Origin: Tessaracoccus sp. OS52
Lineage (GTDB): Bacteria; Actinomycetota; Actinomycetes; Propionibacteriales; Propionibacteriaceae
Length of the DNA: 64,000 nt
Direction of reading: 5' to 3'
Assembly: GCF_020687685.1 (NCBI RefSeq)
Contig: NZ_JAJEWM010000005.1
Span: 1-64,000 of the forward strand
Shown here: piece by piece, positions 46,512 through 55,400 of the stretch
Numbering within the stretch: the first letter of the stretch is position 1
Layout of the letters: the number at the start of each line of letters is the position of its first letter
Notes under the pieces: model-generated
Seen by the model: only the letters and a program-made list of their open reading frames with translations
Told to the model about the DNA's origin: nothing
Databases searched by the model: none
Made by a program: the position numbers and the translations under genes

Positions 46512-48044
46512 CTAGACGAGGCCGTCGCGGCGACCATCGGCCCGCGGCCCACGGCTCGTCAGACCCTGGTCTGGGGTTGGGAAAACCGGCGTGGCGGCCC
46601 GGCGCAGCCGTCGCCACAGCCACCAGGAGGGCACCGCGAGCAGGAACATCGAGTAGTAAGGCGCCATGAAGTCCTGCAGCGCGGGAATCACCGACGCGGC
46701 GCACACCACCACCAGCCACAGGTGCTGGGAGCGCAGCCGCGGGTGGGCGAGCACCACGAACGGGACCGCCCAGGTCAGGTACCAGGGTTGCGTGGCCGGG
46801 CCGAGCAGGGCGAACGCCAGGAGGGCGCCGATGGCGACCACCCAGGGCCGGCCCGCGTCGTCGGGGGGATGCGGACCGTAGCGCCGCAGCAGCCACACCG
46901 TCGCCACCAGGATGAGGGCGCTGGAGATGGTGGTGAAGACGGTGATGACCGTCTCGTCGGACAGCAGCTCGTGGAACCGGGTGAACGACGCCACCCAGGA
47001 GATGGGTGAGTTGCTGGTGGCCTCCAGCGGGCTGCCGGCCGTGGGATTGCGCCACCCGAAGCCGAGTCCCGTCGCGAGCGAGACCAGCACGAAGACCGCG
47101 ACCGCCACCAGGCCCGCGGCCACCGCCCGCCGCGCCAACGCCCACCAGTTGCGACGGCGTGGCTCCAGCCCGGCCGCGGCCGCGGCCCAGGCCAGGGCCA
47201 CGACCGCCACCCCGGCAACGGCAGCTGACTGCTTGACCAGCATCGCGACACCGAGGACCGCTCCGCCGGCGAGCATCCCGCGGTACCCCCGCCAGCCTGG
47301 GGCGTGGGCGACGAGGAACGCCACGGCCACCAGTGCCACCATCACGGCGTCGTTGTGGATGCCGCCGACCCACTGGATGACCACCAACGGGTTCAGCAGC
47401 CCTGCCCACAGCACCGTCGACGACGCCACCCCCACCCGGCGCGCCAGCCGTGGCAGGCACCAGGCCAGCACCGCCATGGCCACGAGGTTCGGCAGTCGCA
47501 TCCCCACCGACGAGAGCCACAGGTCACCGCCGAACAGCCACGACACCGCGCGGAAGATCTCCAGGGAGAGCGGGGGGTAGACCGAGGTGGTCTCGAACCA
47601 GTGGATCCCCACCAGCAACCCGGCGTCGCCCGCGTCACCGGAGGGCACCAGGTAGGGGTCCAGGCCGTTGTTCATGAGCCAGCCCTGCGCGGCGTAGGAC
47701 CAGGCATCGCGGCTGTGCAGGGGTGGCGCCGCCAGCAGGGCAGCGCTCCAGATGGTGAGCGTGACCAGCGGCCGTCGCCAGCCGGGACCCAGTTGCCACC
47801 ACGCCAGGAGCAGCAGGGCGTGCCCGGGGAGCGTCACCAGCGGGCGCCACCAGCTGGCACCGGTCTCCAGGAAGCCGTCCATGTCGAGGGCGGTGGCGAG
47901 CGAGACCGTGACGATCCCCACCACGCCCAGGGCCGTCCACAACCAGCCGGCGGGGCTGCTGGCCGGGTTCGTCCGGAGTCGGAGCGCGGCGGCGTCGGCA
48001 GGTGACAAGGCGTGCGGACCTCCCTCGGATGGCTCCGACAGCAT
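46512..48044 (-). CDS. mptB: MptB-like polyprenol-phosphomannose mannosyltransferase (GT-C)
   Basis: A 510-aa polytopic protein with about twelve membrane segments. The N-terminal Pro/Arg-poor cytoplasmic tail is followed by GT-C features: PPLHSRDAWSYAAQGWLMNNGLDPY with the acidic catalytic loop after TM1, and GIHNDAVMVALVAVAFLVA. These are typical of the MptA/MptB group, alpha-1,6-mannosyltransferases that use polyprenyl-phosphomannose to build lipomannan cores at the outer membrane face. The C-terminus is basic and short. The gene diverges from ndh, with 70 bases between starts. Exact acceptor cannot be judged from sequence. Confidence 0.8.
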   Translation of the reverse strand: MLSEPSEGGPHALSPADAAALRLRTNPASSPAGWLWTALGVVGIVTVSLATALDMDGFLETGASWWRPLVTLPGHALLLLAWWQLGPGWRRPLVTLTIWSAALLAAPPLHSRDAWSYAAQGWLMNNGLDPYLVPSGDAGDAGLLVGIHWFETTSVYPPLSLEIFRAVSWLFGGDLWLSSVGMRLPNLVAMAVLAWCLPRLARRVGVASSTVLWAGLLNPLVVIQWVGGIHNDAVMVALVAVAFLVAHAPGWRGYRGMLAGGAVLGVAMLVKQSAAVAGVAVVALAWAAAAAGLEPRRRNWWALARRAVAAGLVAVAVFVLVSLATGLGFGWRNPTAGSPLEATSNSPISWVASFTRFHELLSDETVITVFTTISSALILVATVWLLRRYGPHPPDDAGRPWVVAIGALLAFALLGPATQPWYLTWAVPFVVLAHPRLRSQHLWLVVVCAASVIPALQDFMAPYYSMFLLAVPSWWLWRRLRRAATPVFPTPDQGLTSRGPRADGRRDGLV

Positions 48045-48114
48045 ACTGGGCGGCGGTTACCCTAGAGCAGGGGAAATCGCCACTTCTCCCACTGAGCGAA
48101 CGAGAGGAATGGCC

Positions 48115-49518
48115 ATGAGCAGGAAGCGGCACCAAGTCGTTGTGATCGGCTCCGGATTCGGCGGCCTCTTCAGCACCAAGGCACTCAAGCACGCCGACGT
48201 CGACATCAAGCTCATCGCGCGCACCACCCACCACCTCTTCCAGCCGCTCCTCTACCAAGTGGCGACGGGGGTGCTGTCGGAGGGCGAGATCGCACCGGCC
48301 ACCCGCGAGATCCTGCGCCGCCAGAAGAACGCGCAGGTCCTGCTAGGGCTCGTCGAGGACGTGGACCTGGCGCAGAAGGTGGTCAAGTGGCGCTTCCATG
48401 ACCAGTACCAGGAGACCGCCTACGACTCGCTGATCGTCGCCACCGGCGCCGGCCAGTCCTACTTCGGCAACGACCACTTCGCCACCTTCGCCCCCGGCAT
48501 GAAGACCATCGACGACGCCCTGGAGCTCCGGGCCCGGATCTTCAAGGCATTCGAGGTGGCCGAGTTCACCACCGACCCGGAGGAGCGCCGTCGGCTCATG
48601 ACCTTCGTGGTGGTGGGCGCCGGACCCACCGGAGTCGAGATGGCCGGTCAGATCCGCGAGTTGGCAGCCGCGACGCTGAAGCGCGACTTCCGCTCCATAG
48701 ATCCGGCCACCGCCCGGGTCATCCTCGTCGACGGCGCGGACCAGGTGCTGCCCCCCTTCGGCCCCGAGCTGGGCGAGGCCACCCGGCGCAAGCTCGAAGG
48801 CCTCGGAGTCGAGGTGCAACTCAACTCCATCGTGACCGACGTCGACGAGCGCGGCATCAGCATCAAGCGGGCCGACGGCAGCACCGAGCGCATCGAGTGC
48901 TTCTGCAAGGTGTGGGCAGCGGGTGTGCGGGGCGACGAGCTGGGCAGGGCCCTGGCCGAGCAGAGCGGCGCCGAACTTGACCGGGCCGGCCGGGTCGTCG
49001 TCCAGCCGGACCTGAGTCTGCCGGGCCACCCCGAGGTCTACGTCATCGGGGACCTGATGTCGTTCCCGGGAGTCCCCGGGGTGGCGCAGGGCGCCATCCA
49101 GTCCGCCAAGCACGCCGCGAAGGCCATCCGCGCGCGCGTTGAGGGGACACCGCCCCCCGGCGACTTCAAGTACGTGGACAAGGGATCCATGGCCACCATC
49201 TCCAAGTACTCGGCCGTGGTGAAGATGGGCCGGATCCGACTGACGGGGTTCATCGCGTGGGTGGCGTGGCTGTTCCTGCACCTGCTCTACATCGCGGGCT
49301 TCAAGCAGCGGGTCACCACCCTGCTCAGCTGGACCCTCAGCTTCGTCACCAACGGCCGGTCGCAGCGGGTGGTCACCAACCAGCAACTGGTCGGCAGGCT
49401 GGCGCTGGAGCGACTCGGCTCCCACAGCTCCGGCAGGCTGATCCGAGGCAGCGACGAGGCCGAGACCGATGACGACGAGGTCCCCTACCATGAGGGGAAC
49501 TCGACCGCCGCCGAATAG
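48115..49518 (+). CDS. ndh: Type II NADH dehydrogenase
   Basis: A 467-aa FAD-dependent NADH:quinone oxidoreductase. The first dinucleotide fold is VVVIGSGFGGLFSTKAL (FAD), and the second is FVVVGAGPTGVEMAGQIREL (NADH). The C-terminal part has VYVIGDLMSFPGVPGVAQGAIQSAKHAAKAI and a membrane-anchoring amphipathic/hydrophobic region (IAWVAWLFLHLLYIAGFKQR), typical of NDH-2. The enzyme feeds electrons to menaquinone without pumping protons. ATG 48115 is chosen because GAGAGG lies seven bases upstream; ATG 48109 is too close to it. The tail is acidic (SDEAETDDDEVPYHEG). Confidence 0.93.
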   Translation: MSRKRHQVVVIGSGFGGLFSTKALKHADVDIKLIARTTHHLFQPLLYQVATGVLSEGEIAPATREILRRQKNAQVLLGLVEDVDLAQKVVKWRFHDQYQETAYDSLIVATGAGQSYFGNDHFATFAPGMKTIDDALELRARIFKAFEVAEFTTDPEERRRLMTFVVVGAGPTGVEMAGQIRELAAATLKRDFRSIDPATARVILVDGADQVLPPFGPELGEATRRKLEGLGVEVQLNSIVTDVDERGISIKRADGSTERIECFCKVWAAGVRGDELGRALAEQSGAELDRAGRVVVQPDLSLPGHPEVYVIGDLMSFPGVPGVAQGAIQSAKHAAKAIRARVEGTPPPGDFKYVDKGSMATISKYSAVVKMGRIRLTGFIAWVAWLFLHLLYIAGFKQRVTTLLSWTLSFVTNGRSQRVVTNQQLVGRLALERLGSHSSGRLIRGSDEAETDDDEVPYHEGNSTAAE

Positions 49519-49529
49519 GAGCAGCCCGC

Positions 49530-50012
49530 ATGCACGCATTCCTCCGAGTCCTGCGCGACATCGGGCTGATGTTGGCCCGCATAGTCGTCGGCGTGGTCCT
49601 GCTGGCCCGCGGGTGGCACCGCTGGCAGGTCGCGGGGATCGCGGAGGAGGTCAGCCTCATGGAGAGCGCAGGCATCCCCTCGGCGACGACGCTGATCTGG
49701 CTGGTGATCGGCTTCGAGATCATCGGGGGGATCCTGCTGGTGTTCGGCCTGGCGACTCCGCTGATCGGCTTCGGGATGATCGCGCTGAACGTGGGCATCA
49801 TCGTGCTCCTGCGCGCTGACGAGGGGTTCTACGTCCACGAGCACGGCTGGGAGTACAACGCCGTGCAGGCCGTGATGGGACTGATCTTCCTCACCCACGG
49901 CTCGGGCCGGGCGGGGCTCGACAGCCTGTTCACACAGCCGAAGGACGATCGCCAGGAGGAACTGATCGTCGAGGACGCGGACCCCACCCGGATCCAGACC
50001 CGCGAGTACTGA
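49530..50012 (+). CDS. DoxX-family membrane protein
   Basis: A 160-aa protein with four membrane segments. The DoxX pattern is visible: FLRVLRDIGLMLARIVVGVVLLARGWHRW, then a second segment with GFEIIGGILLVFGLATPLIGFGM, and EYNAVQAVMGLIFLTHGSGRAGLDSLF. Such proteins are linked to thiosulfate:quinone or redox chemistry and quinone metabolism, though the role is unsettled. AGGAGC precedes ATG 49530. It follows ndh after 11 bases and is probably co-transcribed, which suggests a respiratory context. The C-terminal tail is acidic. Confidence 0.85.
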   Translation: MHAFLRVLRDIGLMLARIVVGVVLLARGWHRWQVAGIAEEVSLMESAGIPSATTLIWLVIGFEIIGGILLVFGLATPLIGFGMIALNVGIIVLLRADEGFYVHEHGWEYNAVQAVMGLIFLTHGSGRAGLDSLFTQPKDDRQEELIVEDADPTRIQTREY

Positions 50013-50051
50013 CCGCGACGTCGGCCGACCCGGCCCCGGTTCGCAGCAGAC

Positions 50052-50069
50052 TCACAGCCGGTTCACAGG
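50052..50069 (+). promoter_or_regulatory. PhoP-like direct repeat upstream of the two-component genes
   Basis: TCACAGC-N4-TCACAGG (50052-50058 and 50063-50069) gives an 11-bp-spaced direct repeat. It equals the mycobacterial PhoP box (TCACAGC-N4-TCACAGC) except for the last base. It sits 44 bases before the PhoP-like gene and suggests autoregulation. I cannot place the promoter hexamers. Confidence 0.65.
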
Positions 50070-50112
50070 AAAGTCTTGGCGAACCCATGGTGATCGGGTG
50101 CAGAGTTGGGGC

Positions 50113-50844
50113 ATGGCCCCCGCTGAATCCGAGACCCTGCGCCACCCCGATGGCACTCCCATCCGCGTGCTGACGGTGGACGACGAACCCAGCCTCATCG
50201 AACTGCTCTCCATGGCCATGCGCTACGAGGGCTGGGAGGTCCACACCGCCCAGACCGGTACCGACGCGGTGCGGGTGGCGCGCGAGACGCAGCCTGACGC
50301 CATCGTCCTGGACATGATGCTGCCGGACTTCGACGGCCTCGAGGTGATGCGCCGGATCCGCACCGAGCGCCCGGACGTGCCGGTGATCTTCCTGACCGCC
50401 AGGGACGCCGTCGCCGACCGCATCCAGGGGCTCACGGCCGGCGGCGACGACTACGTCACCAAACCGTTCAGCCTCGAGGAGGTCATCGCACGGCTCCGTG
50501 GTCTGCTGCGCAGGTCCGGCGCCACCACCGTCGCCGCCAGCACCCAGCTGGTCGTCGGCGACCTCGTGCTCGACGAGGACTCCCACGACGTCACCCGCGC
50601 CGGGGAGCCCGTCAGCCTGACCGCCACGGAGTTCGAGTTGCTGCGCTACCTCATGCGCAACCCCCGGCGCGTGCTCAGCAAGGCCCAGATCCTCGACCGG
50701 GTGTGGGACTACGACTTCGGCGGCCAGGCCAACGTCGTGGAGCTCTACATCTCCTACCTGCGCAAGAAGATCGACGCCGGCCGCCCGCCCATGATCCACA
50801 CGATGCGCGGCGCCGGCTACGTACTGAAGCCGGCCACCCAGTGA
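50113..50844 (+). CDS. OmpR/PhoP-family response regulator
   Basis: A 243-aa response regulator. The receiver domain has the acidic pocket VDDEP, the phosphoacceptor Asp67 in AIVLDMMLPDFDG, and the Lys in GGDDYVTKPFSLEEV. The winged-helix output domain has VSLTATEFELLRYLMRN, VLSKAQILDRVWDYDFGG and VELYISYLRKKIDAG. This C-terminal pattern is very close to mycobacterial PhoP. A PhoP-type direct repeat lies upstream at 50052. ATG 50113 is taken as the start, with GTG 50098 as an alternative; neither has a strong ribosome site. The stop overlaps the start of the sensor gene (GTGA). Confidence 0.92.
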   Translation: MAPAESETLRHPDGTPIRVLTVDDEPSLIELLSMAMRYEGWEVHTAQTGTDAVRVARETQPDAIVLDMMLPDFDGLEVMRRIRTERPDVPVIFLTARDAVADRIQGLTAGGDDYVTKPFSLEEVIARLRGLLRRSGATTVAASTQLVVGDLVLDEDSHDVTRAGEPVSLTATEFELLRYLMRNPRRVLSKAQILDRVWDYDFGGQANVVELYISYLRKKIDAGRPPMIHTMRGAGYVLKPATQ

Positions 50845-52292
50845 TTACCCGGGGCACCCTCTCCAGCCAGCTGCGCAACCGCGTCACGCTGCTGGTGGCG
50901 GTGCTCGCCATCTTCCTGGCGGCCGGAGTGCTGGCCGCCGCCAGCACCATCCTCTACGGGCAACTGGACAACCAGCTCGACGCCGCCTGGGACCGCCAGC
51001 AGGGGGCCGCCGGCGGGCAGGGCACCAGGGCACCCGGCATCGACGTGCCAGGGATGAGCCAGGGCACAATCGTCGTCGCAGTGATGCCCAACGGCGAGAT
51101 CCGGGGCAACACGATCGGCGCGGCTGCCGTCGAACCGCTCACGGTGGACGCGGCCGAGGCACTGCTCGAGGTGCCCCCGGACAGCCGCAAGCACACCGTC
51201 CAGGTCCCCGGCATGGGCAGCTACCGCGTGGAGGCGAGGGCCTACCGGCTCCACGTCATCGTGGCCCTCCCCCTGATCCAGGTCCAGCAGACCCTCGGGG
51301 TGCTGGCGCTGTTCGCGGCTGGGCTGGGTCTGGTCTCTGTGGTCGCGGCCGCGTTCGCGACGATGGCCACCGCCGACGCCGCCACCCGTCCGCTGCGGGC
51401 GCTGGGACGCGCGTCGGTGGAGGTGTCGCAGTTGGCGCTGGACAGCGGTGAGGTCGAGGTCAAGACCCGGGTGCAGCCCCCCACCGACCTGCCGCCGACG
51501 CACGAGGTTGCCCAGCTCACGACGGCGTTCAACCACATGCTCGCCAATGTCGAGGGTGCGCTGGCGGCTCGGCACGCGTCGGAGACCAAGCTGCGCCGCT
51601 TCGTCGCCGACGCCTCCCACGAACTGCGCAACCCACTGGCGAGCATTCGCGGCTACTCGGAACTGGCCGAGCGCGCCACCAGACAGGGCGGTGAATCCGC
51701 CACCGAGGACGTGGCCTTCGCGCTGGGCCGGATCGGGTCGGAGTCCCACCGCATGACCAAACTCGTCAACGACCTGCTGCTGCTCGCCCGGCTGGACGCC
51801 GACACGCCCACCGAACCCCGGCCGGTTGACCTGGTCGAGACCGTCCTGAACGCCGTCCATGACAGCCGCGCGGCCAGCCCCGACCACAACTGGCGCCTCG
51901 ACCTGCCACCCGACGGCCTGCTCGTCCTCGCCGACTCCGACCAGCTCCACCAGGTGGTGACGAACCTCCTTGCCAACGCCCGCACCCACACCCCAGCCGG
52001 GACGACGGTGACCACCACCGTCGCCGCGGTCGACGGGAGGGCGAGGCTCACCGTCGCCGACGACGGACCGGGGATCTCACCGGAGGTACTCCCCCACGTC
52101 TTCGAGCGGTTCTCGAGGGCGGACGCGGCGCGTTCCCACACCTCGGAGAGCTCGACCGGCCTGGGACTCGCCATCGTGCGCGCAGTCGTCGAGCGCTTCG
52201 GGGGCCACACGACGGTGGAATCGCGGCCAGGGCGCACCTGCTTCACGGTGTGGCTCCCGCTGGCCCAGCACACGGAACCGTTGGCCGAGTAG
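50841..52292 (+). CDS. Sensor histidine kinase (PhoR-like)
   Basis: A 483-aa membrane sensor kinase. TM1 is around residues 12-34, the extracytoplasmic sensor domain residues 35-145, TM2 about 148-170, then a HAMP linker. The H-box is FVADASHELRNPLASIRGYSEL with phosphoacceptor His260. N-box TNLLANARTHTP, G1 VADDGPGISPEVLPHVFERF and G2 STGLGLAIVR show the ATPase domain. GTG 50841 overlaps the regulator's stop. The partner regulator resembles PhoP, so the pair may respond to Mg, acid or phosphate-related signals, but the sensor domain is not conserved enough to say. Its last codons GCC GAG TAG lie in a truncated palindromic repeat. Confidence 0.92.
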   Translation: MITRGTLSSQLRNRVTLLVAVLAIFLAAGVLAAASTILYGQLDNQLDAAWDRQQGAAGGQGTRAPGIDVPGMSQGTIVVAVMPNGEIRGNTIGAAAVEPLTVDAAEALLEVPPDSRKHTVQVPGMGSYRVEARAYRLHVIVALPLIQVQQTLGVLALFAAGLGLVSVVAAAFATMATADAATRPLRALGRASVEVSQLALDSGEVEVKTRVQPPTDLPPTHEVAQLTTAFNHMLANVEGALAARHASETKLRRFVADASHELRNPLASIRGYSELAERATRQGGESATEDVAFALGRIGSESHRMTKLVNDLLLLARLDADTPTEPRPVDLVETVLNAVHDSRAASPDHNWRLDLPPDGLLVLADSDQLHQVVTNLLANARTHTPAGTTVTTTVAAVDGRARLTVADDGPGISPEVLPHVFERFSRADAARSHTSESSTGLGLAIVRAVVERFGGHTTVESRPGRTCFTVWLPLAQHTEPLAE

Positions 52293-52366
52293 CCGACGAG
52301 AACCCCCAACCGGCCCCCCACCGCTGGTCGAGTAGCCGACGAGGAACGAGTCGGCGTGTCGAGACC
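52280..52366 (+). repeat. Type F palindromic element plus a truncated copy at the kinase stop codon
   Basis: A full element (52325-52366) has outer arms TGGTC/GACC and hairpin GCCGAC-GAGGAACGA-GTCGGC. A truncated copy, GCCGAGTAGCCGACGAG, begins just before the kinase stop codon at about 52284, so the TAG belongs to the repeat. The stem differs from types B and E by compensating changes, while the loop is the same. Confidence 0.85.
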
Positions 52367-52387
52367 ACCCACACCGTGGGATTCCAG

Positions 52388-52444
52388 AACGCAAACCCGG
52401 CGTGTCATGGACGGTCTCCGTCCACGACACGCCGAGTTCGCGTT
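52388..52444. terminator. Long hairpin between convergent kinase and GH101 genes
   Basis: A 57-base imperfect palindrome. Matching arms from outside in are AACGC/GCGTT, AAC/GTT, CGGCGTGTC/GACACGCCG and TGGACGG/CCGTCCA around a 3-base loop (TCT). It lies about 95 bases after the kinase stop and 20 bases beyond the GH101 stop on the other strand, so it could end transcription in both directions. No strong T tract is seen. Confidence 0.6.
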
Positions 52445-52464
52445 TTCAGATCCCGGGCTGGAAC

Positions 52465-55400
52465 CTAGGCACCGCAGGTGACTCGCGCCAGGGCCCAGTC
52501 ACCGTGATCGTTGCCGACGCCGTCGCCACCGTCGGTGACCCGCAGGGAAAGGGTCTGGACGCCGGAGATGTCGAGATCCAGTTCCACCGACGGGTCACTG
52601 CCCCGCAGCACGCCCGTCTGGTGTATCAGGTTCCCGTCCCCGTACACCGCGAACTGGATGGAGCCCCTGGTCTGGGCGTCATCGACGCCGACGACCGCCT
52701 GGAACTGCGTGCACTCCCCGCCCAGGCCGAAATCGACCCGCGAGTAGGCGTGCGCACCGATTCCCTTGGGGTACGTGACCCCGTCGAGCCGCAGCGGGCC
52801 GCCGTCGCCGGAACCCTGTTCACCGTTGGCGAGGTCCCATTCGATGGGTCCCCAGCCGTTGGTGGGGGTGCCGACGATGCGGTGCTGCATGTCGGAGAGG
52901 TAGGCCTCGCCGGCGGGGAGGGGCGGGATGACCCGCACCTGCGCCGTCGAGGTGACCTCCGCGAGCCTGCCGTCGACCGTCCCGGAACCGGTGAACACGA
53001 TGGCCCCGTCGCCGGCGTCAGCGGGCACCGCCACCGTCCAGACCTGGGTGGAGGTCTCGCCGAAAGCGAGCGTCGCCGCTCCGGCGGTGGTGACCTCCGC
53101 GGTCCAGCCCTCGGGGAGCTGCAGGGCGTGGGTCACCCCGGTGGTCTGCTCGTTGTAGGAGCTCACGGTGGTGGTGACGGTGATGTCGCCACCGGCCTCC
53201 ACCGACCGCGGCGCCTCGATGCCGCCCGCAAGGCAGGCACCCGACTCCGCGGCCCCGAGGTCCTCCACCCGAAGGTTGTCGATGGTCAGGTTGTGCTGGG
53301 TGTTGGGCCCGGTCAGCTTGTCGATCGCGATGAACGGGACACCGCACGACGACGCCGAGAACTCCGCCGAGTACGTGGCGGTCTCGCGCTGCTCGCCGAG
53401 CACGTCGGTGACGGCGTCGACCGTGACGTTGCCGCCCTCGGTGACGACGTCGTGGCCCAGGCGGACCCGGTGCTGGTCGGCGTAGGTGGTCTGGTGGTCG
53501 AACGAGACCCGGTACTGGCGTCCCGCCTTGAACGGGATCACACCGGGCGCGGTCTTGAGGATCTCGCCGGTGTTCTCGTTGTTGGCCATCAGGGACCAGC
53601 GGCCGTCGAGCACGTTGTCGTTGAGCTTGCCGCCCTCGACCACGGAGCCGTTCAGCGCCACTCCCCACCAGCCCCGCTGTGAGTAGGGCTCGTGGACCTC
53701 GGCCAGCTGGGTGCGGGCGTCGCCGCCCCGGTTGCCGGCCCCGGTCACGAACGGGAAGTAGCCGGTGTCGATGTTCTCGAAGTCCTCGAAGAAGATCGTC
53801 CCCGCCGTCGGTTCGTCGTCGGTGGCCGGCACGTACGCGACCACGCGCAGGTCGTCGACGGAGACCTTCGCCTCACCCGCCTCCGCGGAGACGTTGAGCA
53901 CGACGGGGCCGCCGGTGGTGGTGAAGGTCACGCGCAGCCGCTGGAAGCCCGTGTCGCGCTTCTCGTCGGAGGCGGTGGCGTTGGGCACAGTGGAGGCCGT
54001 GATCCGGTTGGCGACGCGGTTGCCCTTGCCCTTGCCCTCGGCGTAGCCGGCGGCGGTGACGCTTCTGCCGTTGACGCCGACGGTGACGGGCCGCTGCTTG
54101 CCCTCCTCGATCTCGATCCAGGCCCAGGCGCTGTAGGTGCCTGCGGGCAGGTCCAGCTGCTGCCCCAAGGACGCCGCCTCCGGGCCGAACTCGGCCTGGA
54201 AGTTGCCGCGGTCGGTCCGGACGACGGTGACCTCACCGTCGGTGTCGTAGGCGTCGAGGGTGCCGGAGAAGAACCCCGGATCGGCGATGCCGCTGGCCTG
54301 TCCCCAGTCCGGTACCACCGGGTCGGGGGCTTCGGACGTCGGGTAGAGCACGTAGGCGACGCCGTCTGTGGCGTCCAGGGTGATGGCACCGTCGGTGGGT
54401 GTGACGGTCCCGACCTCCACCCGGCCCGTGTCGGTGAGCTCGAACAGCGTCAGCGACGTCTGCGAGGCCCACGCGTCGGTGAGCTCCCAGGTGGTCGACC
54501 CGCCGCCGATGTTGTAGTGGTAGAGCCGCGGCTCGCCGCCGTCGGTCCACGGCAGCAGGTAGGCGCCGTCGGCGTAGACGGTCGCGCCGTCGAAGTCGAT
54601 GGTGCGGTCGGTGGGGATCTGCGAGCCGGAGACGCTCTCGACGTCGGAGGCCGCGACGGTCCCGTTGGCGAAGGTGATCTCGTTGTCGGTCCACTTCACG
54701 ATGTCGGAGCGCTGCAGGAACTTCACCGGCAGGTTGCGCTCCCACACGTTGGCGATGAACTCGTCGTAGTCGACGTGGCCGGTCCAGCCCTCGAAGTCGA
54801 CGATGTTGGAGTTGGACAGGATGGGATGGGGGTTCCAGGTGTCGCGCTTGGAGTTGTGGACGAAGCGGATCACGTCGGAGTTGATGCCCTTGTTGGAGGC
54901 GCCGCCGTAGTTCTCGTCCTGCGACCAGTGGGACCACACGCTCTGGTCGGCCAGCTTGTCGGACCACTCGGATCCGATCACCCAGCCCTGCTCGGCCAGC
55001 CCTCTGCCCAGGCGCTGCGCCTCCCAGCCGTTGGGGTAGTAGACGTCCAGGTAGAGCCAGTTGAGGTTCTCGGGGCGCTCGTCCCAGAACTCCTGGAACC
55101 GCTCCAGCACCCTGCCAGTGGCCAGGTCCTTGGGGCCGTCGATGTAGTAGGACTGGTTCATCCAGCCCCAGGCCTTGCGGGGCGGCATCTGCAGCAGTTC
55201 CTCGCTGAACTCGTGCGCCTCGGAGTAGGACTCGGTGGCGTTGACGTGGACGCCGTAGCTGGTGTTGAAGTCCACGCTCGCCTCAGCCAGTGTGTTCAGG
55301 TCCTCCAGCCCGCCGGCCCGCTCGTTGTAGTGCCCGGCGTAGTCGGGGTGCGCGGAGTCGTGGCCCTCGGCCTGGTAGCCCTTGAGCAGCGCCTTCTGGC

